A DNA stretch of 64,000 nt. It comes from Desulfuromonadales bacterium. Its GTDB lineage: Bacteria; Desulfobacterota; Desulfuromonadia; Desulfuromonadales; BM103. Both the position numbers and the translations under genes were made by a program. A model generated the notes under the pieces. That model worked only from the letters and a program-made list of their open reading frames with translations, was not told the DNA's origin and made no database searches. The DNA lies in NCBI GenBank assembly GCA_014860225.1, contig JACZKE010000022.1, positions 1-64,000 of the forward strand, in the 5' to 3' direction. Positions 44,872 to 57,138 of this stretch are shown here, in pieces; the first letter of the stretch is position 1; each line of letters starts with the position of its first letter.

Positions 44872-46269
44872 TCAGTCGCCGTTTACGGCGATCTTCTGCC
44901 TTGAAACACGCAAAGCGGCAGTCACTTTTTCCATGCGCATGCCTCGCGACCCTTTGATCAGAACCCGATCACCGGCCTGGAGTACTTGAAGAAGTCGCGC
45001 AGCCAATTCATCATGACTATTAGCAACAAAAACTTTGTCATCGGGCAATCCTGCATCTCTGGCCCCGCGGGCAATTTCCCCGGCCAGGGTACCGTAAGTA
45101 AAGAGCCAATCAGCTCGTTGTGCGGCTATGGTGCCAATCTGGTAATGCAATTCCGGAGCGGAGGCACCCAACTCGAGCATATCCCCCAATACCGCAAGTC
45201 GCCTGCCCGGTGAGCCGAGATCGTGGAGAGCATCGAGTGCGGCATGCACCGACAAGGGGTTAGCGTTGTAGCTGTCCTCAAGCACAACGATGTCTTCCGG
45301 AAGTTCCAGAAGCTCCATACGTCCCGGGCAGGGTTTAAACGCTTCAAGACCGGCTGTGATTTCCTTCAGCCCGACACCGAGAACCGTAGCAGCGGCCGCA
45401 GCTCCGAGAGCGTTGGCAACATTGTGACGACCCGGTAAGGGCAGCATGACCCGCTGGACGGCACCATCTATTGCCAGATCAAAGCTGACTGATCCGTTTT
45501 GTGCGGTAATTCTGTCCGCCCGGATGGCAGCCTCAGCATTGAGGCCGAAGAGGACTTTGCGGACTCCATTGGCCACCGGCAACCTGCAGACTTCCGGGTC
45601 GTCGGCATTGATCAGAGCGACACCATCAGCAGGTAAGCTGATAAAGAGTTCCCCTTTAGCCCTGGCCACTCCGGAGATTCCTTCGAAATTTTCCAGATGA
45701 CCGGCTCCGATATTCGTAATCAGGCCGATATTCGGCGCGGCGATTTCAGCCAGCCTGGCAATTTCGCCGCGGGCACTCATCCCCATCTCGACAACCGCCC
45801 AACGATGCTCAGGCCGCAAGCCGAAAAGGGTCAACGGCACTCCAATCAGGTTATTGAAGTTTCCGGCAGACTTCAACCCAGGCCCAAGATGGTCAAGTAT
45901 GGCTGCCAGCATTTCCTTGCAGGTAGTCTTTCCCGAAGTGCCGGTTATGCCGATGACCGGACTGGCGAACTGGCGCCGCACGGCTGCGGCAAGATCGCCC
46001 AGCGCCTTGAGTGTGTCGTTCACTTTAACAACCGGTACCAGTAGCCCGCCGATCATTTCTTCACTGAGACAGGCTGCAGCGCCACGTTGTATTGCCTGTG
46101 TCAGATAATCATGACCATCGAAATTGTCACCCCGCAGCGGGATAAACAGATCTCCCGGCTGCACGGTGCGACTGTCCGTGGAAATGCCATAAAATTCAAC
46201 AGACGCGCCGTTCTGCATCAGGTGCCCGCCAGTGATTTCTGCAACTGCGCGCATATCCATGCGTATCAT
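44872..46269 (-). CDS. murF: UDP-MurNAc-tripeptide--D-Ala-D-Ala ligase
   Basis: The 465-residue ligase adds the D-Ala-D-Ala made by Ddl. Seen: YGISTDSRTVQPGDLFIPLR (N-terminal domain), VIGITGTSGKTTCKEMLAAI (P loop), VEMGMSARGEIARLAEIAAP and LEDSYNANPLSVHAALDAL. It starts in an ATGA overlap with murE. Confidence 0.97.
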   Translation of the reverse strand: MIRMDMRAVAEITGGHLMQNGASVEFYGISTDSRTVQPGDLFIPLRGDNFDGHDYLTQAIQRGAAACLSEEMIGGLLVPVVKVNDTLKALGDLAAAVRRQFASPVIGITGTSGKTTCKEMLAAILDHLGPGLKSAGNFNNLIGVPLTLFGLRPEHRWAVVEMGMSARGEIARLAEIAAPNIGLITNIGAGHLENFEGISGVARAKGELFISLPADGVALINADDPEVCRLPVANGVRKVLFGLNAEAAIRADRITAQNGSVSFDLAIDGAVQRVMLPLPGRHNVANALGAAAAATVLGVGLKEITAGLEAFKPCPGRMELLELPEDIVVLEDSYNANPLSVHAALDALHDLGSPGRRLAVLGDMLELGASAPELHYQIGTIAAQRADWLFTYGTLAGEIARGARDAGLPDDKVFVANSHDELAARLLQVLQAGDRVLIKGSRGMRMEKVTAALRVSRQKIAVNGD

Positions 46270-47774
46270 AGTCGACCTCCCGCCTGTAGAGCCGAACGCA
46301 CCTCTTCACGATCATCAAAGTGGATTCGTTTGGTGCCGAGAATCTGGTAGTCCTCGTGCCCTTTGCCGGCAATCAGCAAGAGGTCGCCAGGTCGCAGGAT
46401 GTTGACCGCGAACTGAATCGCTTCCCGGCGATCCTGGATGACGACGTAGCCTGTGCCTTTGCCAATGGCCGCTTCAGATTTGCTCCATTCATGCGCGTGG
46501 ACCTTGATCAGACCGCAGCGAATATCGTTGAGAATCTGCTCAGGGTCTTCTGTGCGCGGGTTATCAGATGTTGCAATTGCGATATCGGATCCACGGGCGG
46601 CGACTTCAGCCATGACCGGGCGTTTGTGGCGATCACGATCGCCGCCGCAACCGAAAATGGTCAGAATACGTTGAGGAGCCAGTTGCTTCATCGCTTCGAT
46701 AACCCGACGCAAGGCATCGCCCGTATGCGCATAGTCGACCAGGATGACCGCGTCACGATCATTTTCTATCAGTTCTAGGCGACCCGGAACACCGGTTGCG
46801 TCTGCCAGGCCTGCGACGATCGTCTGCAGCGGCAAGTCAAGGGCAACAGCTGCACCGATAGCACAAAGCAGGTTTTCAACATTGTAATCACCGAGTAGCG
46901 GACTGGCGATTTCGACTGCTCCGAGCGGCGTTACCACCCGGCCACGAATGCCCTTCAACGAGACATCGAGATTCTCTGGATGGACGGCTGCATCCTGATC
47001 ACGTCCACAGGTCAGGGCATCAGGCAACATTGCCGCCAGGCGCTGGCCGTAAGCATCATCAATATTGATCACTGCGCGACCATTGTCGCGGGGCAGCAGC
47101 TCTTTGAACAAATGGTATTTGCTCGCAAAGTACTGCTCCATATCATGGTGATAATCAAGATGTTCAGGGGTCAGGTTAGTAAAAACACCGACATGGAAAT
47201 GCACGCCATCAACACGACACTGGTGCAGAGCATGCGAGGAAACTTCCATCACCAGTGAACGCGCTCCGTTATGTCGAAAATCGCTAATCTGTTTCATCAG
47301 GTCATGAGATTCCGGAGTGGTGTGCGGCGCCTGACGCAGGTCGGTGCCATAACGGTAATTGATCGTACCGACCACAGCAGGGGCCAGATCAGCCCGGTTC
47401 AAAATCGCTTCCAGCAGATAAGTGATAGTCGTCTTGCCGTTGGTGCCGGTCACGCCGACGACCTTCATATCTTTTGTCGGGTTCCCATAAAATTCAGCCG
47501 CTGCCATGGCCATTGCCTGTCGTGTATTTTCGACCAGAACCGTGGTCACATGCTCCAGGCCCTCCAGAATTTCTTCAGTAAATACGACCTTGGCACCGTT
47601 TGCAATCGCACTGGAGATGAAATTATGGCCATCGCTGACAACCCCGCGCAGAGCAAAGAAAGCATCGCCTTTGCTGATCTGACGGGAATCATAATGCAGA
47701 CCAGTCACGTCAAGGTCCATGTTTCCATGCACCTGTTGCACCGGGCAGCTTTTCAGGAGTTGCGATAGTTTCAT
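46266..47774 (-). CDS. murE: UDP-MurNAc-L-Ala-D-Glu--diaminopimelate ligase
   Basis: The ligase of about 502 residues adds the third stem amino acid. Seen: GLHYDSRQISKGDAFFALRG, GVTGTNGKTTITYLLEAIL (P loop), THTTPESHD-like substrate loop (APHTTPESHDLMKQ) and EVSSHALHQCRVDGVHF. The substrate loop reads SDNPRTEDPEQIL, the DNPR motif that marks meso-diaminopimelate specificity, as expected for a Gram-negative cell. Starts at 47780 (ATG) or 47792 (TTG) are also possible. Confidence 0.96.
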   Translation of the reverse strand: MKLSQLLKSCPVQQVHGNMDLDVTGLHYDSRQISKGDAFFALRGVVSDGHNFISSAIANGAKVVFTEEILEGLEHVTTVLVENTRQAMAMAAAEFYGNPTKDMKVVGVTGTNGKTTITYLLEAILNRADLAPAVVGTINYRYGTDLRQAPHTTPESHDLMKQISDFRHNGARSLVMEVSSHALHQCRVDGVHFHVGVFTNLTPEHLDYHHDMEQYFASKYHLFKELLPRDNGRAVINIDDAYGQRLAAMLPDALTCGRDQDAAVHPENLDVSLKGIRGRVVTPLGAVEIASPLLGDYNVENLLCAIGAAVALDLPLQTIVAGLADATGVPGRLELIENDRDAVILVDYAHTGDALRRVIEAMKQLAPQRILTIFGCGGDRDRHKRPVMAEVAARGSDIAIATSDNPRTEDPEQILNDIRCGLIKVHAHEWSKSEAAIGKGTGYVVIQDRREAIQFAVNILRPGDLLLIAGKGHEDYQILGTKRIHFDDREEVRSALQAGGRL

Positions 47775-47799
47775 AATCATCCGTAAGGACAAAGCCTTA

Positions 47800-49779
47800 T
47801 CAGGAGGGTGGCATCATGCGTACCCATACCGGCGCACCATAGGGAATCGCCATACCGGGAACCGGTGACTGCTCAACAACCCGGCCACGCCCCCGGAAAC
47901 TGACATTCAATTGCTCTTCTTCCATAAGCTCAAGGACCTGACGATAGCTCAGGCCAACAAAATCAGGCATCATTGGGCCACCGGAGTTTTCGGATGTCGC
48001 CAGTTCCTGAATTCTGAATTGTTTTGGTGACTCTGTCTCGACAATAATCTGCTCCAGCGACGGCAACGTCTCACCGGTCGGAATCTTTTCATTCGGAGCC
48101 ACCTTAAGAGACTGCATCGCTTGAGCAGCAATCCTTGAGAACACCGGGGCGGCCGTCAGGCCACCATAGTGACCTACCTTCGGCTCGTCGATGACAACCA
48201 GCATAACCAGCCGTGGATCTTCAACAGGGAGAAAGCCGACAAAGGAGGCGACCCACTTATCTTGCGAGTATCCACCCGTCACCGCGTCCACCTTCTGTGC
48301 CGTTCCGGTCTTACCCGCAACCCTGAAGCCCGGCACCCTGGCATTGGTCGCCGTGCCACCTTCTTCCGTAGTCATTTCCATCATCCGGGTGACGGTCTGT
48401 GCTACATCCTGGGCAATCACCTTGCGAACCACGCGCGGCTGATTCTGATGAGTCACTTGCCCCTGGCTGTCAACAACCCGATCAACAACGTATGGCTCCA
48501 TCAGATAGCCGCCGTTGGCGAGTGACGCTACAGCAGCGGCCAACTGTATCGGCGTGACGCTGATACCCTGGCCGAAAGAGATTGCCGCCAAGTCGACCTC
48601 GAACCACTTATCCGGTGGGCGCAGCAGGCCAACGACCTCTCCTGGCAGGTCTATACCGGTCTGCTGTCCGAAACCAAAATCCGTGATATAGCTATGAAAG
48701 GTTTCCCGTTCCAGCATTTTGCCAATTTTTGCCGAGCCGATATTTGAACTGTACTTGATAATCTCGGCCGGAGTCAGTAGCTGGTAGCCTTTATGATCGT
48801 GAATATACCTGCCACCGACCCGGAATTTACCGTTTTCACAATCGATTTTCTGCGTAGTGGTAATGGCCGCTTCATTAAGAGCCGCTGCCATAACAAAGAT
48901 CTTGAAGGTTGATCCAGGCTCATAGCTGTCGCATACGGCGCGATTCCGCCATTGGGAAGGCTTGTAGCGGGTATAGGCGTTCGGGTTATATTCCGGATAA
49001 CTGGCCATGGCCAGGACCTTGCCGGTTGAAGGTTCCAGCATGACGACCGTGCCGGCCTTGGCTTCTGTCCTGCGCAGACCGTCAGCCAATTCCCGTTCGG
49101 CAATATATTGCAGGTTCTTATCAATGGTCAGATAGAGGTCATGACCATGAGTCGCACCCTGGACCTGCGGTGTTCCCGTTCCGATACCGCGACCAAGAGC
49201 ATCACGCTCCATAACCAGATAACCACCGCGGCCCAGAATCGTTTTGTCGTACTTGAGCTCCAGCCCCTCCAGACCTTTGGGATCAAGACCGGTGAAACCG
49301 AGCAGATGACCGGCGATATTGGCATTGGGATAAAATCGGCGCGGTTCCTTGATCATCCCGACGCCGTTGAGCGCCAGCACTTTGACCGACGCGCTCTGAC
49401 TGGGAGTGACTTGACGCTTCAACCAGACGAAGTTGCTGTTGCTCTTCAGCTTGGCGCTGACTTCCTGGGTGGACAGATCAAGGGCTTTGGCCAGCCTTTT
49501 AACGGCCGTCGCACGATCTTCCAGTTTACGGGGTTCAACATAAATTGAATCGACATCGACGCTCACGGCAAGCTCTTCGCCATTACTGTCGAAGATCGTT
49601 CCGCGCTGAGGCGTTAAAGGAATAATTTTCTGATGCTGTCGCTCGGCACGCTCGCCCCACTGTTGTTCCTGCAGGACCTGGAGATCAAAGGCGCGCATCC
49701 CAACCAGCGCAAAACCGAGGATAAACACGGCCCCGATCAGGCGGATGCGAAGACGGACACCTTTCTCCAGTTCTTTCAT
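47800..49779 (-). CDS. ftsI: Septal peptidoglycan transpeptidase FtsI with a PASTA domain
   Basis: This 659-residue class B penicillin-binding protein has one N-terminal membrane segment (LIGAVFILGFALVGMRAFDL) and a dimerisation domain. The transpeptidase domain carries YEPGSTFKIFV (catalytic Ser), KYSSNIGSAKIG (SxN) and GFRVAGKTGTAQKV (KTG). The last 60 residues (MPDFVGLSYRQVLELMEE...) are a single PASTA domain, more usual in SpoVD or PBP2x but known in this lineage. The ATG shares one base with the ftsL stop (TGATG). Confidence 0.95.
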   Translation of the reverse strand: MKELEKGVRLRIRLIGAVFILGFALVGMRAFDLQVLQEQQWGERAERQHQKIIPLTPQRGTIFDSNGEELAVSVDVDSIYVEPRKLEDRATAVKRLAKALDLSTQEVSAKLKSNSNFVWLKRQVTPSQSASVKVLALNGVGMIKEPRRFYPNANIAGHLLGFTGLDPKGLEGLELKYDKTILGRGGYLVMERDALGRGIGTGTPQVQGATHGHDLYLTIDKNLQYIAERELADGLRRTEAKAGTVVMLEPSTGKVLAMASYPEYNPNAYTRYKPSQWRNRAVCDSYEPGSTFKIFVMAAALNEAAITTTQKIDCENGKFRVGGRYIHDHKGYQLLTPAEIIKYSSNIGSAKIGKMLERETFHSYITDFGFGQQTGIDLPGEVVGLLRPPDKWFEVDLAAISFGQGISVTPIQLAAAVASLANGGYLMEPYVVDRVVDSQGQVTHQNQPRVVRKVIAQDVAQTVTRMMEMTTEEGGTATNARVPGFRVAGKTGTAQKVDAVTGGYSQDKWVASFVGFLPVEDPRLVMLVVIDEPKVGHYGGLTAAPVFSRIAAQAMQSLKVAPNEKIPTGETLPSLEQIIVETESPKQFRIQELATSENSGGPMMPDFVGLSYRQVLELMEEEQLNVSFRGRGRVVEQSPVPGMAIPYGAPVWVRMMPPS

Positions 49780-50096
49780 CAATTCACCGTTATCACCTGT
49801 TCGGCAGAAGGCAGATGCAGGTTCAGCTCTTTTTGTGCCACCCGTTCGATTCGTTCCGGATTCCTGAGGCTAGCGGCCTCAAGACGTAGATTCGACGTTT
49901 CCTGCTGCACGCCGCGCAAGCGACTTTCCAATTGAGAGATCTCGTACTCAAGGCCGGTCGCTTGAACACGTGACCAGACAAAGAAGAGTGAAACCGCCAA
50001 CAGCAGGGCAATAAACCCGAGCACCGGCAAAAGATTCGGACGGTGCAGGGAAAAACCATTAATTTTCGGCAATGCTCTGATAGTTGCGTCAGACAT
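49779..50096 (-). CDS. ftsL: Cell-division protein FtsL
   Basis: The 105-residue bitopic protein has one membrane segment ([20 protein letters not shown]). A periplasmic coiled coil follows ([29 protein letters not shown]), then the short [18 protein letters not shown] motif common to FtsL/DivIC. It overlaps rsmH by 8 bp and ftsI by one base. Assignment rests on topology and position. Confidence 0.9.
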   Translation of the reverse strand: MSDATIRALPKINGFSLHRPNLLPVLGFIALLLAVSLFFVWSRVQATGLEYEISQLESRLRGVQQETSNLRLEAASLRNPERIERVAQKELNLHLPSAEQVITVN

Positions 50097-51057
50097 CCTG
50101 ATTATCCTCTTCCGGAAGTTTTTCTATGGCCCGCAGTACAGCGCTTCGGGATCGTGGGTTGATCTTTATTTCGTCTTCTGTGGCACGCACAGCTTTACGG
50201 GTCAGTATGCGAACCTTCGGCTGGTGTCCACAAGCACAGACAGCAAGACGAGGGGGACAGTTACAGCCGGCCGCCAGAGCTCGAAAAGTTTGCTTGACAA
50301 TCCGGTCTTCGAGGGAATGAAAACTGATCACCACCAGACGGCCACCAACCTTCAATCTCTGCCATGCGACATCCAACCCGCTACGCAGGCTTTCAAGCTC
50401 ACCATTGACATAAATACGCAAGGCCTGAAAGATTCGGGTTGCCGGATGGATGCGCTGCGGCACCCTTCCGCCGGGCACAACCCGGCAGACCAGTTCGGCC
50501 AGCTGTAACGTGGTCACAAAAGGGGTCTGGTCTCTGTCCGCTACGATCGCCCGGGCGATCTTGCCCGCCCAGCGCTCCTCACCATAATCACGGAAAATTC
50601 GCCGCAGCTCATCGGCTTCGGCTTCTGCAACCACTGTCGCGGCGGAAACGCCTGCTGCCGGATTCATGCGCATATCCAGCGGACCGTCCTCACGAAACGA
50701 AAAACCGCGCTCCGGGCTGTCGAGTTGATGGGAGGAAACACCCAGATCCAACAGGATTCCGTCGAGCTGATCAATTTCAAGAAGGTCGAGATGAGTATTC
50801 ATTTCGGAGAAGTTGCCTTGTCTCAAAATCGCCCTGTCACCAAAAGCAGCCAAATTGTTTTTTGCCGCAGCAAGGGCCTCAGCGTCACGATCCATACCTA
50901 CCAAAACACCATCGGGAGACGTCGCTTCAAGAATCAAACGGGCATGACCGGCGCCACCCAGAGTTCCATCCAGGTATGTGCCGCCGCGATGTGGATCGAG
51001 AAACCGCAAAACCTCATCCGCCATCACCGACACATGTCTGAACTCATTCGAAGCCAA
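50089..51057 (-). CDS. rsmH: 16S rRNA (cytosine-1402 N4)-methyltransferase RsmH (MraW)
   Basis: The 322-residue SAM enzyme methylates C1402 of 16S rRNA. Marks: [31 protein letters not shown] (SAM site), [37 protein letters not shown] and [16 protein letters not shown]. The start is a TTG at 51057, because the conserved FRHVSVM segment precedes the first in-frame ATG. It begins 2 bp after mraZ. RsmI, the partner that modifies the same nucleotide, ends the window at 64 kb. Confidence 0.96.
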   Translation of the reverse strand: MASNEFRHVSVMADEVLRFLDPHRGGTYLDGTLGGAGHARLILEATSPDGVLVGMDRDAEALAAAKNNLAAFGDRAILRQGNFSEMNTHLDLLEIDQLDGILLDLGVSSHQLDSPERGFSFREDGPLDMRMNPAAGVSAATVVAEAEADELRRIFRDYGEERWAGKIARAIVADRDQTPFVTTLQLAELVCRVVPGGRVPQRIHPATRIFQALRIYVNGELESLRSGLDVAWQRLKVGGRLVVISFHSLEDRIVKQTFRALAAGCNCPPRLAVCACGHQPKVRILTRKAVRATEDEIKINPRSRSAVLRAIEKLPEEDNQDV

Positions 51058-51059
51058 AA

Positions 51060-51515
51060 CTAAAGTCCCAGATCGAAACGCTTCTGCCGATCCTCAGCCT
51101 GACGCTGCTCTGCTTCGGCGAGCATTTCGAGATATCGTGTTTTGTTAAAAATCTGGATTTTCTTGGCGCCGCCAACGACAACAACGTCGCGCACACCGTC
51201 CGTATCGAGCTGGCAATATTCGCGTAAGGATTGTGGCAACTGAATCCTGCCCTGCTTATCGAAGGTACAGTGTGTTGCCGGGGTGACCGTTGTGAAGTAG
51301 AGGTCTTCGCGAAACTGACCGTTCGGAAGTTGTTCGAATTTTTTGAGGAAGTTATCCCATTCGGAGACAGGATAAGCGACGACCCCGCAGCGATCTTGAG
51401 TAACGACCAGGACATCGGCCTCGAAGAGCTCTTTCAGCTGCTCCCGGAACCTGGCTGGAATGCTTGCCCGCCCCTTTGCATCGATTGAATTGTAATAAAC
51501 GCCCTGAAATCCCAT
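51060..51515 (-). CDS. mraZ: Transcriptional regulator MraZ
   Basis: The 151-residue protein has two SpoVT/AbrB-like domains. The first is [24 protein letters not shown]; the second starts [21 protein letters not shown]. MraZ binds upstream of its own operon and represses dcw genes. It is the first gene of the cluster, behind a sigma70-like promoter. No confident TGGGN repeat array was identified. Confidence 0.95.
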   Translation of the reverse strand: MGFQGVYYNSIDAKGRASIPARFREQLKELFEADVLVVTQDRCGVVAYPVSEWDNFLKKFEQLPNGQFREDLYFTTVTPATHCTFDKQGRIQLPQSLREYCQLDTDGVRDVVVVGGAKKIQIFNKTRYLEMLAEAEQRQAEDRQKRFDLGL

Positions 51516-51563
51516 TTGGCCCTCTTTGGCCTAAATTTACACAATTCACCACATCTTGGGCAA

Positions 51564-51592
51564 ATATTAGTAGGAGATAGGGGCAGTGTCAA
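51564..51592 (-). promoter_or_regulatory. Promoter of the dcw cluster
   Basis: On the minus strand TTGACA (51592-51587), 17 bp, then TAATAT (51569-51564). It lies about 50 bp before the mraZ start codon. The remaining 51593-51811 holds no gene; an inverted TTGTCCG...CGGACAA lies near 51770, just past the end of the CorC-like gene. Confidence 0.65.
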
Positions 51593-51811
51593 GAAATAAT
51601 TCAATTTTTTAAGGGGTTAGGTCGTTTTATGAAGGGTAAAATCGGTTTTAGATAAAGCCGTTTGGAGTCCTTTCATGGAATCCGATGGCAGTCGAACAAA
51701 GACAATGTTTTGTATTTCGAGAAGATAGAAAAGAAAGCTAAGAAATCGCCTTAACCATAACGGTTCTTCTTTGTCCGTCCGGGGTTTGCGGACAAGACTC
51801 ATACCTGTACA

Positions 51812-53065
51812 TCAGCCCGGAGAACTCGGGATTTGCATTTCGATCTTCTCAATACGCCGACCTGCGACAAGACGCACCGTAAAACGGACGTCTTCTGCCT
51901 CACAGACATCACCGATTTCAGGGATACTCCCCAGTGAGTGAAGCAAAAAGCCGGCCAGAGTATTGGCGTGTTCCTCGGAGAGTCTCAGGTTAAAGCGACG
52001 GTTGATATAACGAAGCGTAGTACTGCCATCAATCAGGTAGCTATCAGGGCTCAGGGGCGTGACGAGAATTTCGTCCTCATCGAACTCGTCCTGAATCTCA
52101 CCGACGATCTCTTCAACAATATCCTCCAGGGTGCAGATCCCCTCTACTCCACCGTATTCATCAACAACAACGGCAAGATGCAGGTGCTTGCGGCGAAAGG
52201 CCTGCAACAAGGCCTCGATCGGCTTGGCCTCCGGCACAAAATATGGTGGATGAGCCAGCCTGGCCAGGGAGAAGTCTTCAGGGCGATCGAGATAATTCAG
52301 CATTTCTTTGGAATGAATAATGCCGACCACACGATCCAGATCGCCGTCGTAGACCGGAAAGCGCGAGTGACGAGATTGAGCAGCCATTTTAACAACATCA
52401 GCAAAACCTGCACCGACCTCAATACCGACCACCTCAGTGCGCGGGACCATCACATCACGCACCCGTATCTCGGAGAGATCGAATACGCTGTGCAGCATAC
52501 GCCTCTGTTCCTTGGCAACGACGCCGGCGTTCTCGCCCAGCATGATGATGGAACGAATCTCATCCTCAGAGATCAGTGGCCTCTGCGCTTCGGCACTCAA
52601 CAAACGGTTTAACAGGCTGGAGACACCACTGACCAGCCAGGTCACAGGCTGCAGCACCCACATGACAAAGCGGATCGGGTGCAGGATCAGGAAGGAAAGC
52701 TTCTCCGGAGAATTGGCAGCATAGGTTTTCGGGCAGACTTCAGCAAAGATCAACAGGATGGGCGTCAGAATCAGGATTGTCATCAACTCGCCGCGCTCGC
52801 CGAAAAATCCGATAAAGAGCGTCGTGGCAAAGACTGAGACCATAATATTCACCACGTTGTTGCCGACAAGAATGGCGCTCAGAAGACTTTCGGGGCGCTC
52901 CAGTAGTTCAGCCAACTTGCGTGCACCGGGGCGGTCTTTCTCGGCGAGGTACTTGACCCGGAGCCGATCCATCGACATCAGTGCTGTTTCCGAACCGGAG
53001 AAAAAGGCTGACAGCACAAAGAGTACCAGCAGCCCAAAAAGATGTAACCATTGGTCATCGGTCAT
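51812..53065 (-). CDS. CNNM/CorC-like (hemolysin-family) membrane protein with CBS pair
   Basis: The 417-residue protein has four hydrophobic segments in a CNNM domain (LFGLLVLFVLSAFFSGSETALMS; ILVGNNVVNIMVSVFATTLF; LIFAEVCPKTYA). A CBS pair follows (about 205-330: VMVPRTEVVGIE and DEYGGVEGICTLEDIVEEI) and a C-terminal CorC_HlyC domain (SYLIDGSTTLRYINRRFN). Relatives take part in Mg or Co efflux and resistance; hemolysis is a historical name. It is divergent from ligA. Confidence 0.92.
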   Translation of the reverse strand: MTDDQWLHLFGLLVLFVLSAFFSGSETALMSMDRLRVKYLAEKDRPGARKLAELLERPESLLSAILVGNNVVNIMVSVFATTLFIGFFGERGELMTILILTPILLIFAEVCPKTYAANSPEKLSFLILHPIRFVMWVLQPVTWLVSGVSSLLNRLLSAEAQRPLISEDEIRSIIMLGENAGVVAKEQRRMLHSVFDLSEIRVRDVMVPRTEVVGIEVGAGFADVVKMAAQSRHSRFPVYDGDLDRVVGIIHSKEMLNYLDRPEDFSLARLAHPPYFVPEAKPIEALLQAFRRKHLHLAVVVDEYGGVEGICTLEDIVEEIVGEIQDEFDEDEILVTPLSPDSYLIDGSTTLRYINRRFNLRLSEEHANTLAGFLLHSLGSIPEIGDVCEAEDVRFTVRLVAGRRIEKIEMQIPSSPG

Positions 53066-53330
53066 TGGAGCAAAACACCTGTCGTTTCCTGAAGATTCAT
53101 AATGTCATGGATATTAACTGACCATAACAAGAAACACAATCAGCTAGGCGATTAAAACGTCTGTAGAATCCACACAACAAGACAGTATCTCGCGTTTCAA
53201 ATGTGCTCTCAAAGTTTAACTTGATGTTTTTAACTAAAAAAATAATTTTGCTTTCGGGAATACATGGCACCAGATAATCTCAAAATCATTCACACGCAAC
53301 GGCGGCAGTGCTATATTGTGCCAACACTGA

Positions 53331-55642
<2,312 letters not shown>

Positions 55643-55838
55643 CATTTTTAATGCGCTTCAGGACAGACAATGGACCGCAAATCATTGGCATGAGGTACTT
55701 CGACTTAGAGTTTCCCCCTTCATCAACAATTCAGTACCGTGAAAATCTCACTGCCTGCTTGTGAACAGTCAAAGTTTGTTTAACATTGTTGTGCGTGCAA
55801 TCTGCACAATCACAATACCCTTCCAGGAGAATTCAATC

Positions 55839-57038
55839 ATGGCAAAACCGAAAAAGACCATTGGCATCCTGACCGGCGGTGGAGACGTCCCCGGGCTCAA
55901 TCCTGCCATCCGCGCAGTAACCGTGCGGGCTTTGCGGGAAGGTTACCGGGTGCTGGGTATCCGGCGCGGCTGGGCCGGGTTGGTCGAATTGATCCCCGAT
56001 GAGCATGCGGACAACAGTAACTGCATTCAGGAACTGACAGTAGAGGTTGTTAATCGGGCCGGCCGCACCGGCGGCACCTTCCTGCACACCTCGCGGACCC
56101 GACCGAGCCACCTGCCGGACACCAACGTCCCGCCGCACCTGCTCGAACGCTACAGCGACCGGATCAACGACGTTACCCCAGAAGTTCTGAAAAACATCGA
56201 CTTTCTCGGCCTCGACTTTCTCATCCCGATCGGCGGAGACGACACCCTCAGCTACGGCCAGCGGCTGCATGAAGAAGGGGTTAAGGTGGTGGCCATCCCC
56301 AAAACCATGGACAACGACGTTCCCGGAACCGACTACTGCATCGGCTTTTCCACCTGCGTCACCAGGACCATTGAACTGACCCACCGCCTGCGCACCTGTG
56401 CCGGTTCCCATGAACGCTTCCTGGTCCTCGAGGTCTTCGGCCGTTACGCCGGCTTCTCGGCCATCCTGCCGGCCATGGCCGGGGCCGCCGACCGGTGCGT
56501 CATTCCGGAGCATCCCTTCGAGATGGAGCACCTCTGCGATCTGCTCAGCCACGACCGACGCAAACACCCGAGCAACTACTCGGTCGTGCTGATCTCCGAG
56601 GGTGCGACCATGACCCATCACAACAATATGCTCTTTGAGAACGAAGAGGCTGATCAGTACGGCCACAGGAAACTCGGCGGCATCGGAGACCAGGTGGCTA
56701 CACAGTTGAAAGACCTGTCACCGAAATTTAACGGCGGCCGACGGGTCAACGCTCTCAGCCAGCGTCTTGGCTATCTGGTCCGCTGCGGCGATCCCGACGC
56801 GATGGACTCAATCGTGCCGATGGCCTTTGGCAACCTGGCGTTCGACCTGGTGCTTTCCAACACCTCGGGACGCCTGGTCAGCCTGCACAACGGCTGCTAC
56901 GATACGGTGCCGATCGATGTGGTCACCGGCCACAAGAAGGTCGTCGATGTCGACAAGTACTACAATACCCAGCGACTGCGCCCCAAGTACGAGTCATTCC
57001 ATCGTCAGCCGACCTTCATTATGACCAGCGACCTTTAA
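55839..57038 (+). CDS. 6-phosphofructokinase of PPi-dependent sequence type
   Basis: The 399-residue glycolytic enzyme has GILTGGGDVPGLNPAIRA at the N-terminus. At the positions that set the phosphoryl donor it has GGDDTLS (Asp rather than Gly after GGD) and PKTMDNDVPGTD (Lys before TMDND), both typical of pyrophosphate-dependent enzymes. The start MAKPKK follows AGGAG by 9 nt, and the upstream extension is not family-like. Donor use is inferred from the two residues; no measurement is available. It is a single-gene unit. Confidence 0.9.
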   Translation: MAKPKKTIGILTGGGDVPGLNPAIRAVTVRALREGYRVLGIRRGWAGLVELIPDEHADNSNCIQELTVEVVNRAGRTGGTFLHTSRTRPSHLPDTNVPPHLLERYSDRINDVTPEVLKNIDFLGLDFLIPIGGDDTLSYGQRLHEEGVKVVAIPKTMDNDVPGTDYCIGFSTCVTRTIELTHRLRTCAGSHERFLVLEVFGRYAGFSAILPAMAGAADRCVIPEHPFEMEHLCDLLSHDRRKHPSNYSVVLISEGATMTHHNNMLFENEEADQYGHRKLGGIGDQVATQLKDLSPKFNGGRRVNALSQRLGYLVRCGDPDAMDSIVPMAFGNLAFDLVLSNTSGRLVSLHNGCYDTVPIDVVTGHKKVVDVDKYYNTQRLRPKYESFHRQPTFIMTSDL

Positions 57039-57080
57039 AAACCACAGCATTGACAAACGGCCAGATCAGTAAAGCGCAAC

Positions 57081-57110
57081 GGAAAGGGCAGCCACATGGC
57101 TGCCCTTTCC
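57081..57110. terminator. Bidirectional terminator between pfk and the outer-membrane protein gene
   Basis: GGAAAGGGCAGCC-ACAT-GGCTGCCCTTTCC is a perfect 13-bp stem with a 4-nt loop, 43 bp after pfk. It has short T runs within the stem end only, so strength is uncertain. Confidence 0.65.
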
Positions 57111-57138
57111 TGGATTCGGGTCTGAAGGAGGCAAACGA

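Noticed and set aside
51765-51800. Terminator after the CorC-like gene (TTGTCCG...CGGACAA)
   Set aside because: The stem is present but no T tract follows on the minus strand, so I list it only as an inverted repeat.
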